Assembly (NCBI GenBank): GCA_963714255.1
Contig: CAVQNU010000024.1
Coordinates: 81,855-145,854, forward strand
From: Rhodovastum sp963714255
GTDB taxonomy: Bacteria; Pseudomonadota; Alphaproteobacteria; Acetobacterales; Acetobacteraceae
Direction of reading: 5' to 3'
DNA length: 64,000 nt
The position numbers and the translations under genes are program-made. Below are positions 34,012 to 43,640 of the stretch, in pieces (the first letter of the stretch is position 1; every line of letters begins with the position of its first letter). Below the pieces are notes generated by a model. The model had not been told where the DNA came from. It ran no database searches and worked only from the letters and a program-made list of their open reading frames with translations.

Positions 34012-36513
34012 ATGAACGACCATCCGGACATCGCCGCCGCCCCGCCGGCAGCGCCCGACACCGTGGCGGCGCTGCGCGCCACCATCCTGCAGAAACTGGC
34101 CTACCAGGTGGGCAAGCGGCAGATCGAGGCGAACGAGCACGACTGGTTCATGGCCACCGCCCTGGCGGTGCGCGACCACGTGGTGGACGGCTGGATGGCC
34201 GGCATCGAGCAGGCCTACCGGCTGCAGGAGCGGCGGGTGTACTACCTGTCGCTGGAATTCCTGATCGGCCGCCTGCTGTTCGACAGCCTGGACAGCCTGG
34301 GCCTGACCGAACCTGTGCGCGCGGCGCTGGCGGGGCTGGATATCGACCTCAACCGGCTGCGCCAGCTGGAGCCGGATGCCGCCCTGGGCAATGGCGGGCT
34401 CGGCCGGCTGGCGGCGTGCTACATGGAAAGCATGGCCTCGCTGGGCATTCCCGCGCATGGCTACGGCATCCGCTACGACCACGGCCTGTTCCGCCAGGTC
34501 ATCGTCAATGGCTGGCAGCACGAATACCCGGAGGAATGGCTGTCGGCCGGCAATCCGTGGGAATTCCACCGCCCCGAGGTGAAGTACGACATCGGCTTCG
34601 GCGGCACGGTGGAAGCGGCGCCGCTGGCGGGCCGTCCGGTGGCGGACGATCCGGTCGCCGCGCATCTGGTGCGCCATATCTGGCACCCGGCCGAGAAGGT
34701 CGAGGCGGTCGCCTACGATACCCCGGTGGTGGGCTGGCGCGGCAAGCGGGTGAACACGCTGCGGCTGTGGTCGGCCCGCCCGGCCGACCCGCTGCGCCTC
34801 GATGCGTTCAACCTCGGCGATCATGCCGGCGCGCTGAGCGATCAGATCCGCGCCGAGGCGATCTCGAAAGTGCTCTACCCGAGCGACGAGACGCCGGCCG
34901 GCCTGGAGCTGCGGCTGCGCCAGGAGTATTTTTTCACCTCCGCCTCGCTGCAGGATCTGGTGCGCCGCCATGTCAAGGCCGGGCGGGACATCCGCACCCT
35001 GGCGGACAAGGTGGCCATCCAGCTGAACGACACGCATCCGGCCGTTGGCGTCGCCGAGCTGATGCGCATCCTGGTCGACCTGCACGACGTGGCCTGGGAG
35101 GAAGCCTGGGCGATCACCCAGGCGACGTTCTGCTACACCAACCACACGCTGCTGCCCGAGGCGCTGGAAAGCTGGCCGGTCGGGCTGATGGAGCGGCTGC
35201 TGCCGCGGCCGATGCAGATCATCTACCTGATCAACGCCCTGCATCTCGACCGCGTCCGCCAGCTTCGTCCGGGCGATGACGGGCTGCTTTCGCGCGTGTC
35301 GCTGATCGAGGAACATCACGGCCGGCGCGTGCGCATGGGCCATCTGGCCTTCATCGGCTCACACAAGGTGAACGGCGTGTCGGCGCTGCACACCGAGCTG
35401 CTGCGCGACACCGTGTTCAACGACCTGAACGCCCTGCTGCCCGGGCGCATCGTCAACAAAACCAACGGCATCACCTTCCGCCGCTGGCTGCACCAGGCCA
35501 ATCCCGGACTGACCGGGCTGCTGGTGCGCGGCGTCGGGCCGGAGGTGCTCGACCACGCGGAGGCGCTGCACGGGGTCGAGAAGCTGGCCGAGGATGCCGC
35601 CTTCCGCCAGGACCTGGCTTCGGTGCGGCGGACCAACAAGCAGGCGCTGGCGCGGCTGATCCGCGACCGGCTGGAACTGCGGATCGACCCTGACGCAATC
35701 TTCGATGTGCACATCAAGCGCATTCACGAATACAAGCGCCAGTTGCTCAACCTGCTCGATACGATCGCGCTGTACAACTCGATCCGCGCCGAGCCGATGC
35801 GCGACTGGGCGCCGCGGGTGAAGATCTTCGCCGGCAAGGCGGCGGCGAGCTACCACCGCGCCAAGCTCATCATCAAGCTGGCGCACGACGTGGCGCGGGT
35901 GGTCAACAGCGATCCCACGGTGCGCGACCGGCTCAAGGTGGTGTTCATTCCGAATTACGGGGTTAGTCTGGCCGAGGCGATCATTCCGGCCGCCGACCTG
36001 TCCGAGCAGATCTCCACCGCCGGCATGGAGGCATCGGGCACCGGCAACATGAAACTGGCGCTGAACGGGGCGCTGACCATCGCCACGCTGGACGGCGCCA
36101 ATGTCGAAATCCGCGACCGTGTCGGCGCCGACAACATTTTCATCTTCGGCCTGACCACCGAGGAGGTCGAGGCGCGCCGCCGCGAGGACCCGTCCGGCAA
36201 TTCGGCGATCGCCGCCTCGCCGCGGCTGGCCGAGGTGCTGGCGCAGCTCGAATCCGGCCTGTTCTCGCCCGACGACCGCGACCGCTATCGCGACCTGGTA
36301 GGCGGGCTGCGGCTGCACGATCATTTCATGGTCTGTGCGGACTTCGAATCGTACTGCCGCACCCAGGCCTCGGTCCGCGCGCTGTGGCGCGATCGCGATG
36401 CGTGGTGGCGGGCGGCGGCGCTGAACATCGCCCGCGTCGGCTGGTTTTCGTCCGACCGGGCGATCCGCGAATACGCCGACGATATCTGGCGGGTTCCGGT
36501 CGCGTCGCCTTGA
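34012..36513 (+). CDS. glgP: Glycogen phosphorylase
   Basis: An 833-residue GT35 enzyme releasing glucose-1-phosphate from glycogen, of normal length. It has the N-terminal YYLSLEFLIGR, the family's GNGGLGRLAACYMESMA, and the pyridoxal-phosphate site EASGTGNMKLALNGALTIAT near residues 670-690 with its lysine. It is the first gene of the glycogen locus. The start ATG at 34012 has only a weak ribosome site. glgB begins 5 bases after its stop. Confidence 0.97.
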   Translation: MNDHPDIAAAPPAAPDTVAALRATILQKLAYQVGKRQIEANEHDWFMATALAVRDHVVDGWMAGIEQAYRLQERRVYYLSLEFLIGRLLFDSLDSLGLTEPVRAALAGLDIDLNRLRQLEPDAALGNGGLGRLAACYMESMASLGIPAHGYGIRYDHGLFRQVIVNGWQHEYPEEWLSAGNPWEFHRPEVKYDIGFGGTVEAAPLAGRPVADDPVAAHLVRHIWHPAEKVEAVAYDTPVVGWRGKRVNTLRLWSARPADPLRLDAFNLGDHAGALSDQIRAEAISKVLYPSDETPAGLELRLRQEYFFTSASLQDLVRRHVKAGRDIRTLADKVAIQLNDTHPAVGVAELMRILVDLHDVAWEEAWAITQATFCYTNHTLLPEALESWPVGLMERLLPRPMQIIYLINALHLDRVRQLRPGDDGLLSRVSLIEEHHGRRVRMGHLAFIGSHKVNGVSALHTELLRDTVFNDLNALLPGRIVNKTNGITFRRWLHQANPGLTGLLVRGVGPEVLDHAEALHGVEKLAEDAAFRQDLASVRRTNKQALARLIRDRLELRIDPDAIFDVHIKRIHEYKRQLLNLLDTIALYNSIRAEPMRDWAPRVKIFAGKAAASYHRAKLIIKLAHDVARVVNSDPTVRDRLKVVFIPNYGVSLAEAIIPAADLSEQISTAGMEASGTGNMKLALNGALTIATLDGANVEIRDRVGADNIFIFGLTTEEVEARRREDPSGNSAIAASPRLAEVLAQLESGLFSPDDRDRYRDLVGGLRLHDHFMVCADFESYCRTQASVRALWRDRDAWWRAAALNIARVGWFSSDRAIREYADDIWRVPVASP

Positions 36514-36518
36514 CCGGC

Positions 36519-38699
36519 ATGAAATCCTGGCGCGCTTCGGACGGGGACGTGGCCGCGCTGCTGCAGGCGCGGCACGGCAACCCGTTCGCGCTGCTCGGGC
36601 CGCACCCGATTGGCGCGCGCACCATCCTGCGCGCCTTGCTGCCGGGCGCAGAACGGGCCGAGCTGCTGACGCCGGACGGGGCCGTGAAGCTGCCCCGCCG
36701 CGACCCGGCCGGGTTCTTCGAGGCCAAGCTGGACGGCGATCCGCCGGCCGCGGGCTATGTGCTGCGCGCCGCCAACGCGCATGCCAGCTGGGAAGAAATC
36801 GACCCCTACGCCTTCGCCCCGGTGCTCGGCGCGCTCGATGACCATTTGCTGGTCGAGGGCACGCATCGGCGCCTGTATCAGCGGCTCGGCGCGCATCCGC
36901 TGCGCCACCAGGGCGTGGACGGGGTGCATTTCGCCGTCTGGGCGCCGAACGCGCAGGCGGTGTCGGTGGTCGGCGACTTCAATTTCTGGGACGCGCGCCG
37001 CCACCCGATGCGCAAGCGCGTCGACAGCGGGCTGTGGGAGATTTTCCTCCCCGGAATTGGCGAGGGCGCGGCCTACAAATACCGCATCCGCGGCCCCGAC
37101 GGGCATGATGTGCCGCTGAAGGCCGACCCGTACGGGTTCGCGGCCGAGTTGCGTCCGGCGACGGCCTCGGTGGTGGCGCGCACCGACGGGTTCACCTGGA
37201 CCGATGCCGGCTGGCTGCAGAGCCGCGCCGCCCTGGACCCGCGGCGGGCGCCGATTTCGGCCTATGAGGTGCATCTCGGCTCGTGGCGGCGCCGCCCGGA
37301 CGGCGCGTTCCTCGACTGGGACGCGCTTGCCGACACGCTGGTGCCTTATGCCGCCGGGCTCGGTTTCACCCATCTGGAACTGCTACCCATCACCGAGCAT
37401 CCGCTGGACGCCTCCTGGGGCTACCAGCCGGTCGGGCTGTTCGCGCCCACCGCCCGCTTCGGCCCGCCCGCCGGCTTCGCCCGCTTCATGGACCGCGCGC
37501 ATGCGGCCGGGCTGGGGGTGATCCTGGACTGGGTGCCGGCGCATTTCCCCACCGACGCGCACGGGCTCGGCCGCTTCGACGGCACGGCGCTGTATGAATG
37601 CGCCGACCCCAGGCGCGGCATGCACCGGGAATGGGGCACCGCCATTTACGATTACGGCAGGCGCGAAGTCAGCGCCTATTTGATCGGCAGCGCGCTGTAC
37701 TGGTTGGAGCGTTTCCATGTCGATGCGCTGCGCGTGGATGCGGTGGCGTCCATGCTCTACCTCGACTATTCGCGCCAGCCCGGCGAGTGGCTGCCCAATC
37801 CGGACGGGTCGAACGACAATCGCGACGCGGTGGGGTTCCTGCAGCGCATGAACGAAGCCCTGTATACCGAGCATAAGGGCACGTTCACGGTGGCTGAGGA
37901 ATCCACGTCCTGGGCTGGGGTGACCCTGCCGCCCGGCGCCGGCGGCCTCGGCTTCGGGCTGAAGTGGAACATGGGCTGGATGCACGACACGCTGGAATAC
38001 ATGGCGTATGAGCCGGTGCACCGCCCCTGGCATCACGACCGCGTGACTTTCGGCCTGCTGTATGCGCATGCCGAGAACTTCGTGCTGCCGCTGTCGCATG
38101 ACGAGGTGGTGCACGGAAAGCGGTCCATCCTCGGCCGGATGCCGGGCGACGAATGGCAGCGTTTCGCCAATCTGCGCGCCTATTACGGGCTGATGTGGGG
38201 CTATCCGGGCAAGAAACTGCTGTTCATGGGGCAGGAGTTCGGCCAGTCGCGGGAGTGGGATTTCAACGGCGAGCTGGACTGGTATTTGCTTCAATACAGT
38301 CTGCACCAGGGCGTGCAGGCGCTGATCGGCGACCTCAACCGGCTGTACCGGCGCCTGCCGGCGCTGCACGCGCGCGACTGCGAGCCGGAGGGGTTCCGTT
38401 GGCTGGTGGTGGACGATGCCAGCCAATCGGTGTTCGCCTGGCTGCGGCTGGCGCCGGATGCCAGCCCGGTGGTGTGCATCGTCAACTTCACGCCGGTGCC
38501 GCGCGCGGACTACCGCATTGGCCTGCCGTTGGCCGGGCGCTGGGTGGAGGTGCTGAATACCGACGCCACCGCCTATGGCGGGTCGGGGCTGGGGAATCTG
38601 GGCACGGTCACGGCGGAGGAGGTGGCTGCGCATGGGCAGCCGGCTTCGGCTGCTTTTCTTCTGCCGCCGCTTGCTGCCGTGTGGTTGGTGCCAGAATGA
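36519..38699 (+). CDS. glgB: 1,4-alpha-glucan branching enzyme
   Basis: A 726-residue GH13 enzyme making the alpha-1,6 branches of glycogen. An N-terminal CBM48 pair covers about 1-220. The catalytic barrel shows DWVPAHFPTDAHGL, DALRVDAVASMLYLDYSR (nucleophile Asp near 410), FTVAEEST (acid/base Glu) and LPLSHDEVVHGK (third carboxylate). ATG 36519 is chosen over the longer open frame from 36384, which overlaps glgP and is not protein-like; a TTG at 36510 is the other option. Repeat R7 follows its stop. Confidence 0.96.
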   Translation: MKSWRASDGDVAALLQARHGNPFALLGPHPIGARTILRALLPGAERAELLTPDGAVKLPRRDPAGFFEAKLDGDPPAAGYVLRAANAHASWEEIDPYAFAPVLGALDDHLLVEGTHRRLYQRLGAHPLRHQGVDGVHFAVWAPNAQAVSVVGDFNFWDARRHPMRKRVDSGLWEIFLPGIGEGAAYKYRIRGPDGHDVPLKADPYGFAAELRPATASVVARTDGFTWTDAGWLQSRAALDPRRAPISAYEVHLGSWRRRPDGAFLDWDALADTLVPYAAGLGFTHLELLPITEHPLDASWGYQPVGLFAPTARFGPPAGFARFMDRAHAAGLGVILDWVPAHFPTDAHGLGRFDGTALYECADPRRGMHREWGTAIYDYGRREVSAYLIGSALYWLERFHVDALRVDAVASMLYLDYSRQPGEWLPNPDGSNDNRDAVGFLQRMNEALYTEHKGTFTVAEESTSWAGVTLPPGAGGLGFGLKWNMGWMHDTLEYMAYEPVHRPWHHDRVTFGLLYAHAENFVLPLSHDEVVHGKRSILGRMPGDEWQRFANLRAYYGLMWGYPGKKLLFMGQEFGQSREWDFNGELDWYLLQYSLHQGVQALIGDLNRLYRRLPALHARDCEPEGFRWLVVDDASQSVFAWLRLAPDASPVVCIVNFTPVPRADYRIGLPLAGRWVEVLNTDATAYGGSGLGNLGTVTAEEVAAHGQPASAAFLLPPLAAVWLVPE

Positions 38700-38701
38700 G
38701 G

Positions 38702-38848
38702 AAGGAAGGAAGGCCAGGGCTCTGCCCTGGACCCGCCAAGGGCCGGGAGGCCCTTGGAACCCATAACTTAAGGGGTCCAGGGGCCTTAGGCCCCTGGTGG
38801 GGTGCAGGGGCAAAGCCCCTGCCGGGGTCCGGGGCTGCGCCCCGGCAT
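38702..38848. repeat. Palindromic repeat R7, several hairpins between glgB and glgC
   Basis: A string of hairpins: CCAGGGCTCTGCCCTGG, then AAGGGCCGGGAGGCCCTT, then CTTAAG (about 38767-38772), then AGGGGCCTTAGGCCCCT, CAGGGGCAAAGCCCCTG and CCGGGGCTGCGCCCCGG. The first part is the standard module; the rest resembles the modules seen at R8. It begins 2 bases after the glgB stop, lies inside the operon and ends 29 bases before glgC, so it could separate expression of glgPB from glgCAX. Confidence 0.85.
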
Positions 38849-38877
38849 CTGTCACCGTCAGCCAGAGGCGGACCATC

Positions 38878-40155
38878 ATGAACGAAAGCGGCCGCAGGAT
38901 CTCCTCAAGCGCCCCGCTCGCACGCTCGGCCATGGCCTATGTGCTGGCGGGCGGGCGCGGCAGCCGGCTGCAGGAACTCACCGACAAGCGCGCCAAGCCG
39001 GCGGTGTATTTCGGCGGCAAGTCGCGCATCATCGATTTTGCCCTGTCGAATGCCCTGAACTCGGGCATCCGCAGGATCGGCGTCGCCACCCAGTACAAGG
39101 CGCACAGCCTGATCCGCCACATGCAGCGCGGCTGGAACTTCTTCCGCCCCGAGCGCAACGAGAGTTTCGACATCCTGCCGGCCAGCCAGCGCATGGGCGA
39201 CGAGGCCTGGTATGCCGGCACGGCGGATGCGGTCTGGCAGAACCTCGACATCATCGAGCCGTACAACACCGAATACATCGTCGTTCTGGCCGGCGATCAC
39301 GTCTATAAAATGGACTACGAAAAGATGCTGCAACAGCATGTCGAGCAGAAAGCCGACGTGACGGTGGGCTGCATCGAAGTGCCGCGCGCGCTGGCCAGCG
39401 GCTTCGGCGTGATGCACGTGGACGCCACCGGCCGGATCACCGATTTCATGGAAAAACCGGCCGATCCGCCGCCCATGCCCGGCAATCCGGCGCTGTCGCT
39501 CGCCAGCATGGGCATTTACGTGTTCGGCACGAAATTCCTTATTGAACAACTGCGGCGCGACGCCGACGACAAGGAATCCAGCCGCGACTTCGGCAAGGAT
39601 ATCATTCCCTACGTGGTGCACCACGGCCGCGCGTTTGCGCATCCGTTCTCGCGCTCCTGCGTGCGCTCGGGCATGGAATCCGAGGCGTACTGGCGCGATG
39701 TCGGCACCGTGGATGCCTATTGGGAGGCCAATATCGACCTGACGGCGGTGGTGCCGGCGCTCGACCTGTACGACCGCGACTGGCCTATCTGGACCTATGG
39801 CGAGATCACTCCTCCGGCGAAATTCGTGCACGATCTGGACGGGAGGCGCGGCAGCGCGGTGTCGTCGCTGGTGTCGGGCGGCTGCATCATTTCGGGTGCA
39901 AGCCTGAACCGCACCCTGCTGTTCACCGGCGTGCACGTGCATTCGCACACGCAGGTGGAGAACTCGGTGATCCTGCCGGAGGTTGATATCGCCCGGCATG
40001 TCCGGCTGCGCAACGTGGTGGTGGATCATGGCGTGCGCATTCCCACCGGGCTGGTGGTGGGCGAGGACTCGGTGGAGGACGGGCGGCGGTTCCGGCGCAC
40101 CGACAAGGGCATTTGCCTGATCACCCAGTCGATGATCGACGGCCTGCGCTTGTGA
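38878..40155 (+). CDS. glgC: Glucose-1-phosphate adenylyltransferase
   Basis: A 425-residue ADP-glucose pyrophosphorylase, the committing step of glycogen synthesis. The N-terminal nucleotidyltransferase has LAGGRGSRLQELTDKRAKPA and IIDFALSNALNSGIRRIGV, and the C-terminal left-handed beta-helix carries ISGASLNRTLLFTGVHVHSH. The ATG at 38878 has a GAGG upstream; the open frame further upstream is repeat R7. The stop overlaps the glgA start (GTGA). Allosteric control by glycolytic intermediates is the family norm, not seen directly. Confidence 0.96.
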   Translation: MNESGRRISSSAPLARSAMAYVLAGGRGSRLQELTDKRAKPAVYFGGKSRIIDFALSNALNSGIRRIGVATQYKAHSLIRHMQRGWNFFRPERNESFDILPASQRMGDEAWYAGTADAVWQNLDIIEPYNTEYIVVLAGDHVYKMDYEKMLQQHVEQKADVTVGCIEVPRALASGFGVMHVDATGRITDFMEKPADPPPMPGNPALSLASMGIYVFGTKFLIEQLRRDADDKESSRDFGKDIIPYVVHHGRAFAHPFSRSCVRSGMESEAYWRDVGTVDAYWEANIDLTAVVPALDLYDRDWPIWTYGEITPPAKFVHDLDGRRGSAVSSLVSGGCIISGASLNRTLLFTGVHVHSHTQVENSVILPEVDIARHVRLRNVVVDHGVRIPTGLVVGEDSVEDGRRFRRTDKGICLITQSMIDGLRL

Positions 40156-41603
40156 GTTCCGTCGCCGTCCTTTCGGTCGTTTCCGAGCTGTTTCCGTTGG
40201 TCAAGACCGGTGGCCTCGCCGACGTGGCCGGGGCCCTGCCGGCGGCGCTGGCGGCCGAAGACGTGCAGGTGTGCACCCTCGTGCCGGGCTATCAGGCGGT
40301 GCTGGCGGCGCTGGAGGGCGCGTCGGAGGCGCATGAATTTGCCGATCTCTATGGCGGGGCGGGGCGGCTGCTGCGCGGGCGGGTGGGCGCGCTCGACCTC
40401 ATGGTGCTGGACGCGCCGCATCTGTATGTGCGGCCGGGCGGCCCGTATCAGGACCCGAGCGGGCAGGACTGGCCCGACAATGCCTGGCGCTTCGCCGCCC
40501 TGGCGCGGGCCGGCGCCGAGGTGGCGCGCGGGCGGGCCGGCACCTATGTGCCGGATCTGGTGCACGCGCATGAGTGGCAGACCGGCCTGCTGCCCGCCTA
40601 TCTGCGCGCCGAGGGCGGGCCGCCCTCGGTCATGACCATCCACAACCTGGCGTTCCAGGGACGCTTTCCGGCGCCGGTGTTCGGCACGCTTGGCCTGCCG
40701 CCGTCGTCCTGGGGCATTGACGGGGTCGAGTACTATGGCGGTGTCGGCTATCTGAAGGCCGGCATCGCCATGGCCGATGCGGTCACCACGGTCTCGCCCA
40801 GCTACGCCGCCGAAATCCGCACGCCGCAGGGCGGCATGGGGCTGGACGGGCTGCTGCGCAGCCGCGGGGCAAAGCTGCTCGGCATCCTCAACGGCATCGA
40901 CACCGAGGTGTGGGACCCGGCCACCGACGCGCTGCTGCCGGCGCAGTACAGCGCCGCCCGCCTGACCGGGCGGGTGGTGGCCAAGGCGGTGCTGCAGACG
41001 CGCCTGGAACTGGACGTTCAGGCCGACACGCTGCTGTTCGGCGTGATCAGCCGGCTGACCTGGCAAAAGGGGCTCGACCTGTTGCTGGAAGCGCTGCCCG
41101 TGCTGCTCGGCACCGGCGCGCAACTGGCCGTGCTCGGCGCCGGCGAGCCGGCGCTGGAGGCGGGGTTCGCCGCCGCCGCGCGCGCCTATCCCGGCCGGGT
41201 CGGCTGCCTGATCGGCTATAACGAGGGGCTCGCGCATCTGATGCAGGCCGGGGTGGACGCGCTGCTGGTGCCCTCGCGCTTCGAGCCGTGCGGCCTGACC
41301 CAGTTATGCGCCCTGCGGTATGGCGCGCTGCCGGTGGTGTCGCGGGTCGGCGGGCTGGCCGACACGGTGGTGGACGCCAACGAAATGGCGGCGGCGACGG
41401 GGGTCGGCACCGGCGTTGTGTTCGCCCCGCCTTCGCGCGACATGCTGGAGTCCGGGTTGCTGCGCACCGCCGCGCTCTGGCGCGACCAAGGGCTGTGGCG
41501 CCGCTTGCAGCGCAACGCCATGCGCACCGACGTGTCCTGGAAGCGCCCCGCCGGGCGCTATGCGGCCCTGTTCCGCGACCTGCTGGCCGAGCGCGCCGCG
41601 TGA
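40152..41603 (+). CDS. glgA: Glycogen synthase (ADP-glucose)
   Basis: A 483-residue GT5 enzyme that extends alpha-1,4-glucan from ADP-glucose. It has the N-terminal SELFPLVKTGGLADVAGALP (the ADP-glucose KTGGL motif near 17-21), VHAHEWQTGLLPAYL, and the C-terminal ALLVPSRFEPCGLTQLCAL. The start is GTG 40152, overlapping the glgC stop by four bases. The longer open frame from 40113 is within glgC. Its own stop overlaps the GTG start of glgX, so glgC-glgA-glgX are translationally coupled. Confidence 0.96.
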   Translation: MSSVAVLSVVSELFPLVKTGGLADVAGALPAALAAEDVQVCTLVPGYQAVLAALEGASEAHEFADLYGGAGRLLRGRVGALDLMVLDAPHLYVRPGGPYQDPSGQDWPDNAWRFAALARAGAEVARGRAGTYVPDLVHAHEWQTGLLPAYLRAEGGPPSVMTIHNLAFQGRFPAPVFGTLGLPPSSWGIDGVEYYGGVGYLKAGIAMADAVTTVSPSYAAEIRTPQGGMGLDGLLRSRGAKLLGILNGIDTEVWDPATDALLPAQYSAARLTGRVVAKAVLQTRLELDVQADTLLFGVISRLTWQKGLDLLLEALPVLLGTGAQLAVLGAGEPALEAGFAAAARAYPGRVGCLIGYNEGLAHLMQAGVDALLVPSRFEPCGLTQLCALRYGALPVVSRVGGLADTVVDANEMAAATGVGTGVVFAPPSRDMLESGLLRTAALWRDQGLWRRLQRNAMRTDVSWKRPAGRYAALFRDLLAERAA

Positions 41604-43640
41604 CCAACCCCGGCCAGCCCGAGCCGCTCGGCGTGGTGCCGGTGGCGGACGGCGTGAATGTCGCCGTCTGGTCCGCCCATGCCCAAGCGATCGAATTCTG
41701 CCTGTTCGACGAAGCGGGCGAGATGGAAACCGCCCGGCTGCGCCTGCCCGGCCGCACCGGGCCGGTGTTTCATGGCCATCTGCCCGGCGTGGCGGCGGGC
41801 GCGCGCTACGGGCTGCGGGCGCACGGCCCGTGGCAGCCGGCGCAGGGGCATCGGTTCAACCCGGCCAAGCTGCTGCTCGACCCGTTCGCCGTCGCCATCG
41901 ACCGGGTGTTCCGCCTGCACCCGTCGATGTTCGACCCTCCGGACGCGGGTGCCCCCGATCCGGCCGACAGCGCCGCGGCGATGCCCAAAGGCGTCGTGCT
42001 GGCCCCGGCCGAGCCGGCGGCAGCGCCGCCGCCCTTCGCGTGGGACCGTCAGGTTATTTACGAGCTGCACGTGCGCGGCTTCACCATGCGCCACCCGGGC
42101 ATTCCGCCGGCCTTGCGCGGCACCTTCGCCGGGCTGGGCCATCCGGCCGCGATCGCCCATCTGCAAGCGCTCGGCGTAACGGCGGTGGAGTTGATGCCCT
42201 GCGCCGCCTGGATCGACGAGCGGCATTTGCCGCCGCTCGGCCTGACCAATTACTGGGGCTACAACCCGGTCGCCCTGTGCGCGCCGGACCCGCAGCTGGC
42301 GCCCGGCGGCTGGCCGGAGGTGCGGGCTTCGATAGCGGCGCTGCAGGGCGCGGGCATCGCGGTGCTGCTCGACGTGGTGCTGAACCACACCGGCGAGGGC
42401 GACCCTCTGGGGCCCACCGTGTCGCTGCGCGGCCTGGACAATGCCACCTATTACCGCGCGCTGCCGGACGACCCCGCGCGCCTGATCAACGACACCGGCT
42501 GCGGCAACACCCTCGCCCTCGATCGCCCGCCGGTGCTGCGCCTGGCCATGGACGCGCTGCGGACCTGGGCCCAGCGCGGGGGCGTGGACGGGTTCCGGCT
42601 CGACCTCGCCACCACGCTGGGCCGGCGGGCGGAGGGGTTCGATCCGGCCGCGCCGCTGCTCGCCGCCATGACGCAGGACCCGGTGCTGCGCGGGCGCGCC
42701 ATCATCGCCGAGCCCTGGGATATCGGACCGGGCGGCTACCGGCTCGGCGCCTTCCCGGCTGGCTGGGGGGAATGGAACGACCGCACCCGCGACACGATGC
42801 GCCGCTTCTGGCGCGGCGATCCTGGCACGCTGGGCGCCCTGGCGACCGGGTTCGCCGGCAGCGCCGATGTGTTCGCCCCGCCGCGGCCGGTGTCGCGCGG
42901 CATCAATTTCGTCACCGCCCATGACGGGTTCACCCTCGCCGATCTGGTTGCCTACCGGGAAAAACACAACGAAGCGAATGGCGAGGCCAACCGCGACGGC
43001 ACCGATAACAATCTGTCATGGAACAATGGCGCGGAAGGCCCGAGCGACGACCCGGCGATCCGCGCCGCCCGGGCGCGCGACGGGCGGGCGCTGCTGGCGA
43101 CGCTGCTGCTCGCGCGCGGCACGCCCATGCTGTCGATGGGCGACGAGGCCGGGCGAACCCAGCACGGCAACAACAACGCCTATGCGCAGGATAACGCGCT
43201 GTCCTGGTTCGACTGGGACGGGCTGGACGGCGACCTGCTTGCGTTCACCGCCGGTCTGGTGCGGGCGCGGCTTGCCTGCCCGGCTTTGCGGGCACTCGGC
43301 GGCACTCCGCGGGGCGGCGGTGGACGAGTCGGGCGTGCCGGACGTGGCCTGGTTCGCCGCCGATGGCCAGGCCATGTCGCCGGAGCGCTGGGACGATGCG
43401 CAGAACCGCACCCTGATCGCCGCACTCTACGCCCCGGCCAGCGCAACGGAGGCAGCGGACCGCGTGATGGTGGCGCTGCATGGCGGCGGCGCGCCGGTGC
43501 AGGTGACGCTGCCGGCGCCGCGTCCCGGCTTCGCCTGGCACGTGCTGGCCGACAGCGCAGCACCCGGCACGCCGGAAGCACCCGCGTCCGACCCATTGGC
43601 GGTGGCGCCGCGCAGCGTCGTGCTGCTGCGCGAGGCGCCC
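41600..43640 (+). CDS. glgX: Glycogen debranching enzyme GlgX domain, frame broken near its C-terminus
   Basis: A GH13 isoamylase-type debranching enzyme that removes limit-dextrin branches. GTG 41600 overlaps the glgA stop. The first ~567 residues are in one frame: CBM48 at about 1-110, GVDGFRLDLATTLGR (nucleophile Asp), IIAEPWD (acid Glu), FVTAHDGFTLADLV, and MGDEAGRTQHGNNNAYAQDN. Near 43309-43320 (a G-rich run) the frame shifts by one extra base, and the C-terminal part (DVAWFAADGQAMSPERWD ... PRSVVLL) continues in the next frame. That frame then runs without a stop into MalQ. The boundary at about 43640 is a domain estimate, not a codon. This is either a sequencing error in a fused gene or a true lesion. 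Confidence 0.85.
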
